From Flavicella sediminum (GTDB lineage Bacteria; Bacteroidota; Bacteroidia; Flavobacteriales; Flavobacteriaceae), in assembly GCF_006381105.1 (NCBI RefSeq), contig NZ_VDET01000013.1, positions 94,137 through 158,136 on the forward strand: DNA of 64,000 nt, in the 5' to 3' direction. The notes beneath the pieces were generated by a model that was given only the letters and a program-made list of their open reading frames with translations, had not been told where the DNA came from and made no database searches. Positions 45,431-54,883 of the stretch are shown here, one piece after another (positions within the stretch are counted from its first letter, which is position 1; the number at the start of each line of letters is the position of its first letter). A program made the position numbers and the translations under genes.

Positions 45431-47509
45431 ATGAAAAGCAAACCTCATTTTTTAAAGTTACTACTGTTTCTATGTGTATTCAAACTAATGCATGTAAATG
45501 CGCAGTACACAGAAACTATGGATTCCGAAGGGGTGTATAAAAACCTAAAAGACGATTATGGTTTGGTGGATGACAATGCGAGCACAAATCAAAGTCAGAA
45601 ATTAGTAGATGCTATTAATGACCTAAGTGCATTGGGTGGAGGAAGAATTATCATTCCAAAAGGAGTTTATAATTTTTATGGAATTCGCTTGCAATCCAAT
45701 ATTCATATTTTAATAGAAGGGGAAACCGTTATTATTCCTCCAGAAGATAGTGGTACGGTTTTTAATTTGGATACAGAAACAGGAAAAGGGCAGGGATATA
45801 TTGAAAATGTGAGTATTCGCGGATTTGGAGGAAAATTTATAGTAGATTATCATACGCGTCTTTATAAGGAGAAGCAACGGGCAATTATTGCCAGAATGGT
45901 TAAAAATTTCCTTATTGAAAATATGATAGTAAAAGATAACTATTCTACCTATTGTGGTATTATCTTGAGTCTGACAAAAGAAAAAGGGGATATTTCTACC
46001 TGGGAAGTATCTAGGCCAACCGATGGAATTCTTCGCAATCTATGTCATTATAAAGGCAATCCTGGTTATGGCTTGGTGCAATGTCATGGTGCGCAATCGG
46101 TTCATTTTGAAAACTTGTATTCTTTAGGAGGTGTTACGCTTAGGTTGGAAGTCGGGGCCAATATTACACATGTAGGCGTATTCGACATCACAGCAAAAAA
46201 TATTATTTGTGAAAACGGAAGAATGGCACTGCTAATGGCACCGCATTCAGCTAAATGTGGAACGGTTACGGTAGATGGTTTGACAACTATTAGTTGTACG
46301 GTGGCGGTTGGTATTGGAGATGGTGCTGTAAAAGAAGGTTCGCCAGATCAAACGCCGGGTTATTTTGCCAACGATTCTTCTATAAAAAATATTCATTCAA
46401 TTTTTGGTGTAGAAGCTCAGTTCAAAGGAGGCGGTTCTTTTTTGGCAATTCCGAATAGAGATTATTACGATGCCATTAAAGTATGGATTTATGGGAAGTT
46501 TTTTGACGGTCCTTCGGTAAGCGCTGTAAGTTATGGGGTAACCACTTATACCGTAGGAATTGAAAATGTGAGTTTAGCAGGATTTCCAAACAATTACAAC
46601 AAACCGATTGTTACCGAAGCAGATGATAGGCCCGGGAGTAATTGGAATGAAATAGATTATTGGTTAGTAGGGCGTTCAGATGAAGATGGAAATCCGAAAG
46701 CAGAATGGATTTCTGATAAAGGCGTTTCTACAGCTGATTATAGCGTTGAAGATGGATTGGATGGAAGTGTGTTTAGATCGAGGATTGTGGATGAAGAAAT
46801 TGAAAATGATCATTTTCTAATTAAAGTAATTGGAGAAACTTGTCCAAACCAAAACAATGGTAAAATTGAAATTAAGGCAAAAACCAAAAGAGCGTATCAA
46901 CTAGATTTAAAGGGTGTCGCTTACAGTTTTACAGATGAAATTGTCATTGAAAATTTGGAACCAAACAGTTATGAATTGTGTATTTCGACCTCAGAATTGT
47001 CCGATGAAAATTGTTTTAGTGCAATAATTCCAAAGGCACAAACAATTTCAGCGAAAGCAATTGTAAATTCAGGAAAGGCTTCTGTGGTTATAAATTCAGG
47101 AACACCCCCTTATCAAGTTTTTTTAAATGGGAACACCTTATTCAAAACTTTGCAAGAAAATTTTAAGGTGAAAGTTCAGGCTGGTGATTTGTTAGAAGTT
47201 ACTTCAAGCAAAACTTGTGAAGGTTTGTTTACCAAAAACATGGAAACGGTAAATGAAATGAGCATCTATCCCAATCCCGTTAGCACAGAGTTGACTATTA
47301 AAAGTAAGGCGCTCTCCTTTAGTGTTGTAGAAATAGAAATATTAGATCTGCTTGGGCGAAAAATAGTTCACTTAAAAAAGAAAGTTTTAGAAAACGGACT
47401 GCTAAAAATGAACACGCAAGGAATTCCGTCGGGAACCTACTTTATAAATGTGTATGACTTAGTTTCGAGAAAATTACTGGCGCACAAAAAACTTTTAGTT
47501 ATAAAATAA
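45431..47509 (+). CDS. GH82-like beta-helix protein 4 with T9SS sorting domain
   Basis: 692 residues: a signal peptide (ends NAQ near 24), a GH82-like helix to about 450 with Gln217, Glu240 and His272 and Gly in the Asp position, then two extra domains. About 455-610 is a beta-rich module starting GETCPNQNNGKIEI, often seen in flavobacterial surface enzymes. The last 80 or so residues are a type A T9SS sorting domain (YPNPVSTELTI, LLGRKI, IPSGTYFINV). It is therefore exported through T9SS and probably surface-attached or released, unlike copies 1-3. It starts directly at the stop of copy 3. Confidence 0.82.
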   Translation: MKSKPHFLKLLLFLCVFKLMHVNAQYTETMDSEGVYKNLKDDYGLVDDNASTNQSQKLVDAINDLSALGGGRIIIPKGVYNFYGIRLQSNIHILIEGETVIIPPEDSGTVFNLDTETGKGQGYIENVSIRGFGGKFIVDYHTRLYKEKQRAIIARMVKNFLIENMIVKDNYSTYCGIILSLTKEKGDISTWEVSRPTDGILRNLCHYKGNPGYGLVQCHGAQSVHFENLYSLGGVTLRLEVGANITHVGVFDITAKNIICENGRMALLMAPHSAKCGTVTVDGLTTISCTVAVGIGDGAVKEGSPDQTPGYFANDSSIKNIHSIFGVEAQFKGGGSFLAIPNRDYYDAIKVWIYGKFFDGPSVSAVSYGVTTYTVGIENVSLAGFPNNYNKPIVTEADDRPGSNWNEIDYWLVGRSDEDGNPKAEWISDKGVSTADYSVEDGLDGSVFRSRIVDEEIENDHFLIKVIGETCPNQNNGKIEIKAKTKRAYQLDLKGVAYSFTDEIVIENLEPNSYELCISTSELSDENCFSAIIPKAQTISAKAIVNSGKASVVINSGTPPYQVFLNGNTLFKTLQENFKVKVQAGDLLEVTSSKTCEGLFTKNMETVNEMSIYPNPVSTELTIKSKALSFSVVEIEILDLLGRKIVHLKKKVLENGLLKMNTQGIPSGTYFINVYDLVSRKLLAHKKLLVIK

Positions 47510-47604
47510 GTTATAAAAAAACAAACGTATTTGTATAAACAAGCATTGAAAAATCAGATTAAAATGAAGATTTGACGAATAACTGATTCCTACTATTGTA
47601 TCCT

Positions 47605-47652
47605 AAAAAGGTAAACCATTTGTAAAAAAAGCAAACGGTTTACCTTTTTTTT
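47605..47652 (+). terminator. Rho-independent terminator after the GH82/GH127 cluster
   Basis: An 18-bp stem (47605-47622 with 47632-47649) with one mismatch, a 9-nt loop, an A-tract before and a T-run after. In the rest of the 592-bp gap to 48101 I see only the operator/promoter at 47830 and a predicted long leader. Confidence 0.88.
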
Positions 47653-47829
47653 GTGGATTTTTTTTTGATGAAATGAATGGGGATTTCCACAAGTTTTTTT
47701 TCCTGAAAATAGACTAATAATTGCAACAAAATTCGGAATTCGTTTCTTAAGTATCGTTTTTTTTCAATTGTTCACTATTTGCTTTCGTTTGATTTTGTCA
47801 ATAAATTCAATGGCTGTAAACCATGTCGT

Positions 47830-47891
47830 ACTCAGAGAGACCTCATTAAATCTACAAAATACACCATAGAATTATAATAGTTGAATCTTTG
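47830..47891 (+). promoter_or_regulatory. Promoter 6: operator and -7 box upstream of the second susC-like gene
   Basis: Half-site 1 ACTCAGAGAGACC (47830-47842) and half-site 2 TCTACAAAATACA (47851-47863) are 21 bp apart. The -7 box AATCTTTG (47884-47891) starts 54 bp after half-site 1. It shares ATTAAATC at the same offset and the AATnTTTG box with the first susC promoter. The leader to the ATG at 48102 is about 200 nt. Confidence 0.65.
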
Positions 47892-48101
47892 ACAAGTACC
47901 GCCAAAGGACACTCTCTTTTTTTACGAAACAGCAATTTCTAGTAGAATTTCGAAAATCGGTTGTTGTAAAGTAAGGAGCTATGAAAAGGCTGTTAGAAGA
48001 CGTATTTATTAAAAGCTTAAACTAAAACCAATGTAGCAAACCAAAAAAAAGAAACTTTCAGAGAACTAGTAAAGACCAATAACTAAATTAATCTAAATGA
48101 A

Positions 48102-51100
48102 ATGAATTTAAAAAAACTATTAAGAAATAAAAAAAATAGGAAGACGACAGTCTATCTGTGTTTGTGTTTTTTCTTGTGTTTTGCAACGCAAATACAGGCA
48201 CAAAAAATAGCGGTAAGTGGTGTGGTAACCAATAGTGAAGACGGTATGCCCGTTCCTGGTTTATCTGTTGTAATTAAAAACACCAACAAAGGAGTGGTAA
48301 CCGATTTTGACGGAATGTATACCATCAAAGCAAAAGTAGGCGATGTATTGACATTTTCTTATGTAGGGATGCAAGAGATGTCAGTGAAGGTTTCTGGAAC
48401 CAAACACAATGTAATAATGACAGCCCTTTTAGAGAGCTTAGAAGAAGTGGTTGTTATTGGATATGGAACTCAAAAAAAGAAAGAAGTTACAGGTGCTGTT
48501 GCACAGGTAAAGTCGGAAGAAATTGAGAATTTTATTACGGCAGATTTAGGTTCGGCATTGCAAGGTCAAATAGCAGGGGTTTCGGTAACATCTACTTCTG
48601 GGCAGCCGGGTGATGAATCCAGTATTTTAATTAGAGGAATCACGTCATTACAAGGTAGTAATGAACCTTTGTATGTTGTCGATGGTATTCCTCAAGTTGG
48701 AAATCCAGGAATAAGTCCTACCGAAATTGAAACCATTGATGTTTTAAAAGATGCAGGTTCTACAGCCGTTTACGGAGCTAGAGGAGCAGCGGGGGTAATT
48801 TTAATTACCACCAAACGTGGAAAAGATGGTAAAATGCAAGTAACCTATACCACTACCTATGGTATTCAACGATTAAATAAAGGTTTGCCGCTTATGAATG
48901 CGGAAGACCAATTGTATTTTAATATTGCAGGTAGGTATTATAATGATGGCGTTTTAACAGAGCTAACACAATCGAAGTGGTTAAATAACGACAATTCATT
49001 TACAGATTATGTAGTACGTCCAAATGCTGCTACGGATACGCATGTATTGAATATTACAGGGGGTAATAAGGATTTTAGCTACAATGCGGTAGCTGGTTAT
49101 TTAAATCAGGAAGGTGTTATTATTAATTCTGGTTTTAAAAAATACAACGGGCGTATCTCTACGACCTACAATTCTGATAATTGGAGTATTAGTTCAAGTA
49201 TTGCCATGTCTACACAAAAACAAACAAAAATTTCAACGGCATTGTTTCAAAATGCAGCCTTTTATTCACCACTATTTCCCAAAGTAAATCCAGATTCTGA
49301 TGTAGCTTATTCTAACGGAAACGGATCTGTGACTACACCTTTAAATAGATTGTTAAGTTCAATTAGAGGAGACAATACAGGAACAAGTGAGCGTACCAAT
49401 GCTAGTTTAAGTATTAGAAGAAATTTTGGAGAAAATTTTTCTGTAACAGCTAGAGGGGGTGCTGCGATTAGAACAGATATCAATAATAATTTCAATCCGT
49501 CAACAAAAATCATAGATATTACCGACAACTCTATAGACGATGATCCTACAAAAAGTTCTGTTTCTGCAGAAGCTATTCGATCTATAAAATCGAGTGTAGA
49601 TTTAATTTTGAATTATAAAAAATCGATAGGAGATCATAATTTTAATGCAACAACTTCTTTATCGATAGAGTCGCAATCTAAAGAATCTTTTGAAGCATCT
49701 CGACAAGGAGTTGCCAACAATGAAATCAAAGTAATCAATGGTGGTACTATCAATCCGCAAGCTTTTAGTGGAAGTTCAGGAATCAACCTCACTAAAAATA
49801 CAGTGGGAACCATGGGTAGAATTCAATACAATTACAAAGGGAAATATTTGTTCTCGGCTTTGGCTAGATATGATGGTTCTTCTCGATTTGGTTCAGATTA
49901 TAGATGGGGAGTGTTTCCAACAGTTTCTGCCGGATGGAATGTTTCTGATGAAGCGTTTTGGGATTCTATTAAAGGAACTGTAAACAATATGAGAGTGCGT
50001 GCCAGTTATGGAAAAGTAGGAAACGATAGTTTTTCTGATTATGAATATCAAAGTACCTTGGCACAAGGGTCTGATTATATTTTTGATACGACGGATTCTG
50101 TGGAGTCGTTTGGAGCCATTGTAAAATCCTATTCCAATGCGGATGTCAAATGGGAGACGTCTATTCAGACAAATATAGGGATAGATATGGGCTTCTTTAG
50201 AAATAAGTTAACGGTCTCAGCAGATTATTACAAAACAAATAAAGAAGACATGTTATTTCCAGTGCGTTTGCCTGGGTCTGCAGGAGCTGTTTATGATAGC
50301 TCGTTAGTACTGAATGTTGGTAATATGAGCAATGAAGGATTTGAATTGGCAACAAAATATAGATACAATATTGGTAAAAGCAAAATAAATGTAGGGCTGA
50401 CTTTTGCAACAAATAAAAATGAAGTCACCAAAATGTTTGGAGATACAGATTTGATTTACAATTCAGGGTCTAACATTGGAGGAAACCCGACAACAGTATT
50501 AAGTGTTGGACGTGAAGCGGGTTCTTTTTGGTTGTACAAAACAGCGGGGATTATCAATGATACTGAGGAATTAGCAGAATACCAACAATTTTCAGCATTT
50601 ACAAGTACTGCTAAAATGGGAGACATCAAATTAGTAGATACCAATAAAGATGGAGACATTACGGAAGACGACAGAGTTTATTCAGGAAGCGGCCTTCCAG
50701 GTTATGAAATTGGTTTTAACTACAGCTGGATGTATGCGAATTGGGATTTATCTATGAATTGGTATTCTACTTTAGGATCAGAAATTATCAATGCTCAAAA
50801 AAGAGAAGCTTATGTGCGTGGTAGACATCAAGATCAAATCAGTCAATGGACACCAGATAACCCAAATTCAAACATTCCATCTTGGGAAGATAAAGCAGAT
50901 GCAAATTTTATTGGAACAACAGATTATTGGTTAGAAGATGGAGATTATTTACGATTAAAATTGGTAACCCTAGGCTATAATTTGCCAAAACAAGTTTGCA
51001 CAGCTATTGGTTTGAGTAGTTTACGAGTATACGCTACAGGGCAAAACTTACTAACGTTTACAAAATATAGCGGTTTTGAACCTGAAATAGGAGGAAATGT

Positions 51101-51176
51101 ACAGAAACGAGGAATCGATTTAGATAGGTATCCTACATCGGCTTTGTATTCTATGGGAATAAAGGTTTCATTTTAA
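48102..51176 (+). CDS. SusC-like TonB-dependent outer-membrane transporter 2
   Basis: 1024 residues with a signal peptide of about 35 residues, a carboxypeptidase-regulatory-like domain at about 37-110, and a TonB plug starting EEVVVIGYG near 120 with PLYVVDGIP and VYGARGAAGVI. A 22-strand barrel ends in a C-terminal Phe. A DTNKDGDIT calcium-type loop lies in the barrel. It is a whole-length paralogue of the protein at 12834, with the greatest differences in the barrel loops that face the substrate. It lies 15 bp before its susD partner. Confidence 0.96.
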   Translation: MNLKKLLRNKKNRKTTVYLCLCFFLCFATQIQAQKIAVSGVVTNSEDGMPVPGLSVVIKNTNKGVVTDFDGMYTIKAKVGDVLTFSYVGMQEMSVKVSGTKHNVIMTALLESLEEVVVIGYGTQKKKEVTGAVAQVKSEEIENFITADLGSALQGQIAGVSVTSTSGQPGDESSILIRGITSLQGSNEPLYVVDGIPQVGNPGISPTEIETIDVLKDAGSTAVYGARGAAGVILITTKRGKDGKMQVTYTTTYGIQRLNKGLPLMNAEDQLYFNIAGRYYNDGVLTELTQSKWLNNDNSFTDYVVRPNAATDTHVLNITGGNKDFSYNAVAGYLNQEGVIINSGFKKYNGRISTTYNSDNWSISSSIAMSTQKQTKISTALFQNAAFYSPLFPKVNPDSDVAYSNGNGSVTTPLNRLLSSIRGDNTGTSERTNASLSIRRNFGENFSVTARGGAAIRTDINNNFNPSTKIIDITDNSIDDDPTKSSVSAEAIRSIKSSVDLILNYKKSIGDHNFNATTSLSIESQSKESFEASRQGVANNEIKVINGGTINPQAFSGSSGINLTKNTVGTMGRIQYNYKGKYLFSALARYDGSSRFGSDYRWGVFPTVSAGWNVSDEAFWDSIKGTVNNMRVRASYGKVGNDSFSDYEYQSTLAQGSDYIFDTTDSVESFGAIVKSYSNADVKWETSIQTNIGIDMGFFRNKLTVSADYYKTNKEDMLFPVRLPGSAGAVYDSSLVLNVGNMSNEGFELATKYRYNIGKSKINVGLTFATNKNEVTKMFGDTDLIYNSGSNIGGNPTTVLSVGREAGSFWLYKTAGIINDTEELAEYQQFSAFTSTAKMGDIKLVDTNKDGDITEDDRVYSGSGLPGYEIGFNYSWMYANWDLSMNWYSTLGSEIINAQKREAYVRGRHQDQISQWTPDNPNSNIPSWEDKADANFIGTTDYWLEDGDYLRLKLVTLGYNLPKQVCTAIGLSSLRVYATGQNLLTFTKYSGFEPEIGGNVQKRGIDLDRYPTSALYSMGIKVSF

Positions 51177-51191
51177 TAAAATTAAGAGAAT

Positions 51192-52949
51192 ATGAAAAAT
51201 TTTATATGTTTAATGACATTATTTAGTAGCATTAGCTTATTACAGTCTTGTGTGAATTTTTTAGAAGAAGACAATCCGAATGAAATTACAGAAGTTGCTT
51301 TTTGGTCGGATTTAACGAAGACCAATACGGGTTTGACAGCTGCGTATGGGGCCTTGCAAGATGAATTTGTATACAGCGTTTCAGATGAAATGTTGCGTTC
51401 AGACATGGGTTTTTTAAAAGATAGAAATAGAATACCTACCAATTCATTTTACCGACAATCATTTGATGCAAATACTAAAAATATAGGTAAAAGATGGGAG
51501 TCTATTTATCAGATTATTTGGAGAGCAAATCAGGTAATTGAAGGATTAGAAGGTTTGGATGCTGAATTTAAAACGGGACTTAATGAAGAAGTCTGGAAAA
51601 ATCAAATGGGACAAGCAAGGTTTTTAAGAGGTCTTGGACATTTTTTTGCCCATTCTGTTTTTAACAAAGGAAGTGTAATCATTCGAAATAAAGTACCTAG
51701 ATCTACAGCAGATTTTAATAAACCCCTTTCTACACCCCAAGAAGTAAAAGATTTTTTTAGAGCTGACTTCGAGTATGCCTATAAAAATTTACCAGCGCAA
51801 GCAGAAGAAAAATCAAGAGTAGATGCAGGAACTGCTGCCACTTTGCTAGGAACTAGTTATTTGTATGAAGGGAAATATGAGGAAGCAAAAGTTTATTTTG
51901 AGGATGTGATTCATAATTCAGCTTATGGGTATGAATTGGTCAAAGATTATACCTTGATGTTTACCAGAGCAGGTGGTTTTAATTCAGAGTCTATTTTTGA
52001 AATTAATTATGGAGAGCTACAAGTTGAAGATAATAATTTCGACGAAGAAAGTTTCTTTAACCGATTAGCAAGGTATACTTCTGCAACTTCAACAGGTGGA
52101 GGTACAGCAAATCATACGGTTCCTTCGGCTTGGTTAACAGAAGCTTATGTGACCGATGCTTTGGATACTCAAGACCCTAGAAATTATGTAAGTAATGGAA
52201 GCGGGGGTACAAGATTGCGAAAGGCATCTTTTAGAACATCTGCCATGATGGCCGTTGTAAATGATGAAGATACACCTTACTATTTGGCACCTTCAGCTCC
52301 TATCAAAGAATCATTTGGAGCTTTGCGATTTTCTTTTTTCAAACATTTTACCAATCATGATTACACCGATCATGAATCAAATATTGCATTAACCTCTTTG
52401 AAATCAGCAAAAAACTTTACGCTGTACCGTTTAGGCCATGTATATATGATGCAGGCAGAATGCTTGATAGAAACTGGAGATTTAAGTGGAGCACTTGCTT
52501 TGATTAATACCGTAAGAGCACGTTGGGGATTAAGGTGGCTAGGACTTTCTGATGGATCGAGTCATGATTTTGACGAAGTAGCTTATACGCAAGAAAGCTT
52601 AAGAGAACGCTATAGAAATTATGAGAAACCATTAGAAACTTCGGTTGAAGGCTTTTCTATGAGGAATATAGACCTACAAAGATGGGGCAATGTAAAGCAA
52701 CGTTATATGGAATTGGATGCAGCTGTGTTTTATTTGATTCCGTATCAATACACAAATGAAGAAGGAGGAACCGCAACTCGAAGTGCAAGTTTTATTACAA
52801 AAACAGTTCCAGGAAGTGTGGCGCCAGAAGATGTAACGATAGTAGATATGGAGTATGCAGAAGCGGCACGGGTGTATGATGAAGACAAGCATGCTTATTT
52901 GCCATTGCCTACCGTGGAGTCGTTAAACAATAGAAATGCAACGAATTAA
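51192..52949 (+). CDS. SusD-like surface glycan-binding lipoprotein 2
   Basis: 585 residues, lipobox Cys20 (LLQSC), and a SusD/RagB fold with WRANQVIEGL, GQARFLRGLGHFFA, LGHVYMMQAECLIETGDL and INTVRARWGLRWLG. It is a paralogue of the protein at 15915. The susC-susD gap (15 bp) is identical to that in module 1. It is followed after 12 bp by the susE-like gene, without the overlap seen in module 1. Confidence 0.95.
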   Translation: MKNFICLMTLFSSISLLQSCVNFLEEDNPNEITEVAFWSDLTKTNTGLTAAYGALQDEFVYSVSDEMLRSDMGFLKDRNRIPTNSFYRQSFDANTKNIGKRWESIYQIIWRANQVIEGLEGLDAEFKTGLNEEVWKNQMGQARFLRGLGHFFAHSVFNKGSVIIRNKVPRSTADFNKPLSTPQEVKDFFRADFEYAYKNLPAQAEEKSRVDAGTAATLLGTSYLYEGKYEEAKVYFEDVIHNSAYGYELVKDYTLMFTRAGGFNSESIFEINYGELQVEDNNFDEESFFNRLARYTSATSTGGGTANHTVPSAWLTEAYVTDALDTQDPRNYVSNGSGGTRLRKASFRTSAMMAVVNDEDTPYYLAPSAPIKESFGALRFSFFKHFTNHDYTDHESNIALTSLKSAKNFTLYRLGHVYMMQAECLIETGDLSGALALINTVRARWGLRWLGLSDGSSHDFDEVAYTQESLRERYRNYEKPLETSVEGFSMRNIDLQRWGNVKQRYMELDAAVFYLIPYQYTNEEGGTATRSASFITKTVPGSVAPEDVTIVDMEYAEAARVYDEDKHAYLPLPTVESLNNRNATN

Positions 52950-52961
52950 AATATTGAAAAA

Positions 52962-54635
52962 ATGAAAAATACAATGTATAAATCGGTTTATTTTTGCTTA
53001 TTCCTTTTAGCTATAGGCTGCGGCGGTAACGAGTATGAATTGCCTTACAACGATTATTCTAGTTTTTGGTTGACAACCACCGAAGATGCTGGAGATCAAA
53101 CAGAATTTGATAAAATAGTAAATCAAAAAGAGTTTATTGCCTTTTTCGACTTGTCTAGAAATGCTGTTTCTCATAAATGGATTACGCCAACATCAACAAA
53201 ATTTTTAAGCAAAGATTTTACAGAAGGCGATTCTATATACACAGATTATATCATCGGTAATAGAGGAGAATCTACTGATAAATTGGTGAATGTTTATTTT
53301 CCAGAAGGCGGACAATATGAGGTAAAACTCGAAAATACATTTAGAGACTCTGTAAATACAGGGGTTTATTCCGTTGAAAAAGATCTTTGGGTGGTGCATC
53401 AAACCTTTAGTGTTGATGTCTATGCAGATACGAATCCGGCAGCAAAAATACTTTTCAATGAAGTAGAAGTTTTTGTAATGGAGGATACGGAAAATCCATC
53501 TTTAGCTAATAAAGCATCTTGGCCGGTATTAAATATTGAAGCTGGTGATGAATTGGTTTTTGTGGATGCTTCTACGGAAGGTAGACCAAGCGGTAGTAAG
53601 TGGGTGTTAGAAGGGGCAAAACCAGAAACTGGAGGAAAAGATACCTTAGCTGTTTTGTATAATAAATTTGGTGAATATACCGTAAGCCTAGCGTCGGTAA
53701 GAAAACAACCTTCTAAAACAGTGGAAAAACCACTTCCAGTGATTATAAAAGTAAATCCTTCTAACAAACCATTTGTAATTAATGGAAAGGTAACGATGGA
53801 TGCGGATGGAGTTATTTCATTTGCGGTTACAGGTGAAGTGGATGCTGTGTTTGGACAAGCAGATAAATTTAAAGTGCATGTAACCAATAATAGTGCTGGT
53901 TTTGATGAAGCTATTGCCGTAGAATCTGTGGCGATTAATAGTGAAGATGCAACGATTATTGAGTTAACATTGGCAAGTCCAATTTTTAATACTGATAAAA
54001 TAGACTTGTCTTTTACAGGAGGAAATATTACCTCAGTCGATGCAAGGGTTCTTGCTGATTTTGGTCCTTTACCAATAAGTGTGGCTTTAGGAAATACGGT
54101 ACTGATTGATTCATGGGCCGGTTATGAATTGGAAGCTACAAATTGGAAAAAAGCCAATGCCGAAGGTTATTTTGTAGGAAAAACAAACGGAACAGAAGTT
54201 GCACCCGTTTTTTCTAGAGTTACCGATAAATTGTTTTCAGGAAATGCGAGTATGCGTTATTCTTCAGAAGGTATTTCGACAGTTACATTACAAGGATCAA
54301 ATTTTTCTGTACCTAATGGAGTGCCTAGTGGAACTTATTTTGTTTCTTATAAAGTGTTTTTAGAAACGGGAAACACCATGCAATCTTTTACCACCATTGT
54401 CGATCCAAAAGGGGGCGATAAAAAAAAAGAAACGAACTGGGATGTTAGTGAAGCAAATAGTGTAGAACGAGGTAAGTGGATTGAAATTAGTCAAGAAATT
54501 GTGCTTGAAAACTCCATAGATTCTGGAGTTCGCTTCGATTTAAAAGTAGATGAGGCTACCAATGTAGGAGTCACAGGAACTCAAATAATTTATTTTGACG
54601 ATTTGAAATTTATACCACTTGTTCCAAGAGAATAA
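52962..54635 (+). CDS. SusE-position surface glycan-binding lipoprotein with PKD-like domain 2
   Basis: 557 residues, lipobox Cys20 (LAIGC). It has the same plan as the protein at 17662: an N-terminal region beginning YNDYSSFW, a PKD-like domain at about 190-280 (WPVLNIEAGDELVFVDAS), then a C-terminal beta-sandwich ending in IYFDDLKFIPLVPRE, almost the same ending as the module 1 copy. No catalytic motif is seen. I infer glycan capture next to the SusCD complex. Confidence 0.85.
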   Translation: MKNTMYKSVYFCLFLLAIGCGGNEYELPYNDYSSFWLTTTEDAGDQTEFDKIVNQKEFIAFFDLSRNAVSHKWITPTSTKFLSKDFTEGDSIYTDYIIGNRGESTDKLVNVYFPEGGQYEVKLENTFRDSVNTGVYSVEKDLWVVHQTFSVDVYADTNPAAKILFNEVEVFVMEDTENPSLANKASWPVLNIEAGDELVFVDASTEGRPSGSKWVLEGAKPETGGKDTLAVLYNKFGEYTVSLASVRKQPSKTVEKPLPVIIKVNPSNKPFVINGKVTMDADGVISFAVTGEVDAVFGQADKFKVHVTNNSAGFDEAIAVESVAINSEDATIIELTLASPIFNTDKIDLSFTGGNITSVDARVLADFGPLPISVALGNTVLIDSWAGYELEATNWKKANAEGYFVGKTNGTEVAPVFSRVTDKLFSGNASMRYSSEGISTVTLQGSNFSVPNGVPSGTYFVSYKVFLETGNTMQSFTTIVDPKGGDKKKETNWDVSEANSVERGKWIEISQEIVLENSIDSGVRFDLKVDEATNVGVTGTQIIYFDDLKFIPLVPRE

Positions 54636-54671
54636 TTTTAGGGTTTAGCTAAAATAGAATATTTAAATGCT

Positions 54672-54703
54672 GAAAACTATCCAATTAAATTTGGGTAGTT
54701 TTC
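54672..54703 (+). terminator. Terminator-like hairpin after susE-like gene 2
   Basis: A 13-bp stem (54672-54684 with 54691-54703) with one G:T wobble and a 6-nt loop. No T-run follows directly, so it may act as a 3' stabiliser. It is in the same place as the hairpin in module 1. Confidence 0.5.
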
Positions 54704-54837
54704 TGTGTTAAAAAAAGTTGTGCTAACATCCTATAAAAAATAGAAATTGAAACTAATTTTTAAGTTTTCGTTCGAAAAAAAAAATTATCTTCAAAAAGAA
54801 TATATAAACAGACAACTAAAAGAGGAGATTGTATAAG

Positions 54838-54845
54838 TAAGTTTG
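54838..54845 (+). promoter_or_regulatory. Putative -7 box for HTCS 2 (TAAGTTTG)
   Basis: TAAGTTTG matches TAnnTTTG and lies 38 bp before the HTCS start codon. No shared operator half-site is found at the 54-bp distance, consistent with the regulator gene being expressed at a constant level. Confidence 0.35.
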
Positions 54846-54883
54846 AAATTTATCTTTTTTTTTAGTTTTATTACCCTTAAATC

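Noticed and set aside
39043-47509. Polygalacturonase (GH28) or pectate lyase identity for the four beta-helix proteins
   Set aside because: The N-terminus looks like the general pectate-lyase-3 fold, but GYGLVQ, GG-LRLE and GPHS in order and spacing fit GH82, and no GH28 catalytic Asp-Asp pair motif is visible.
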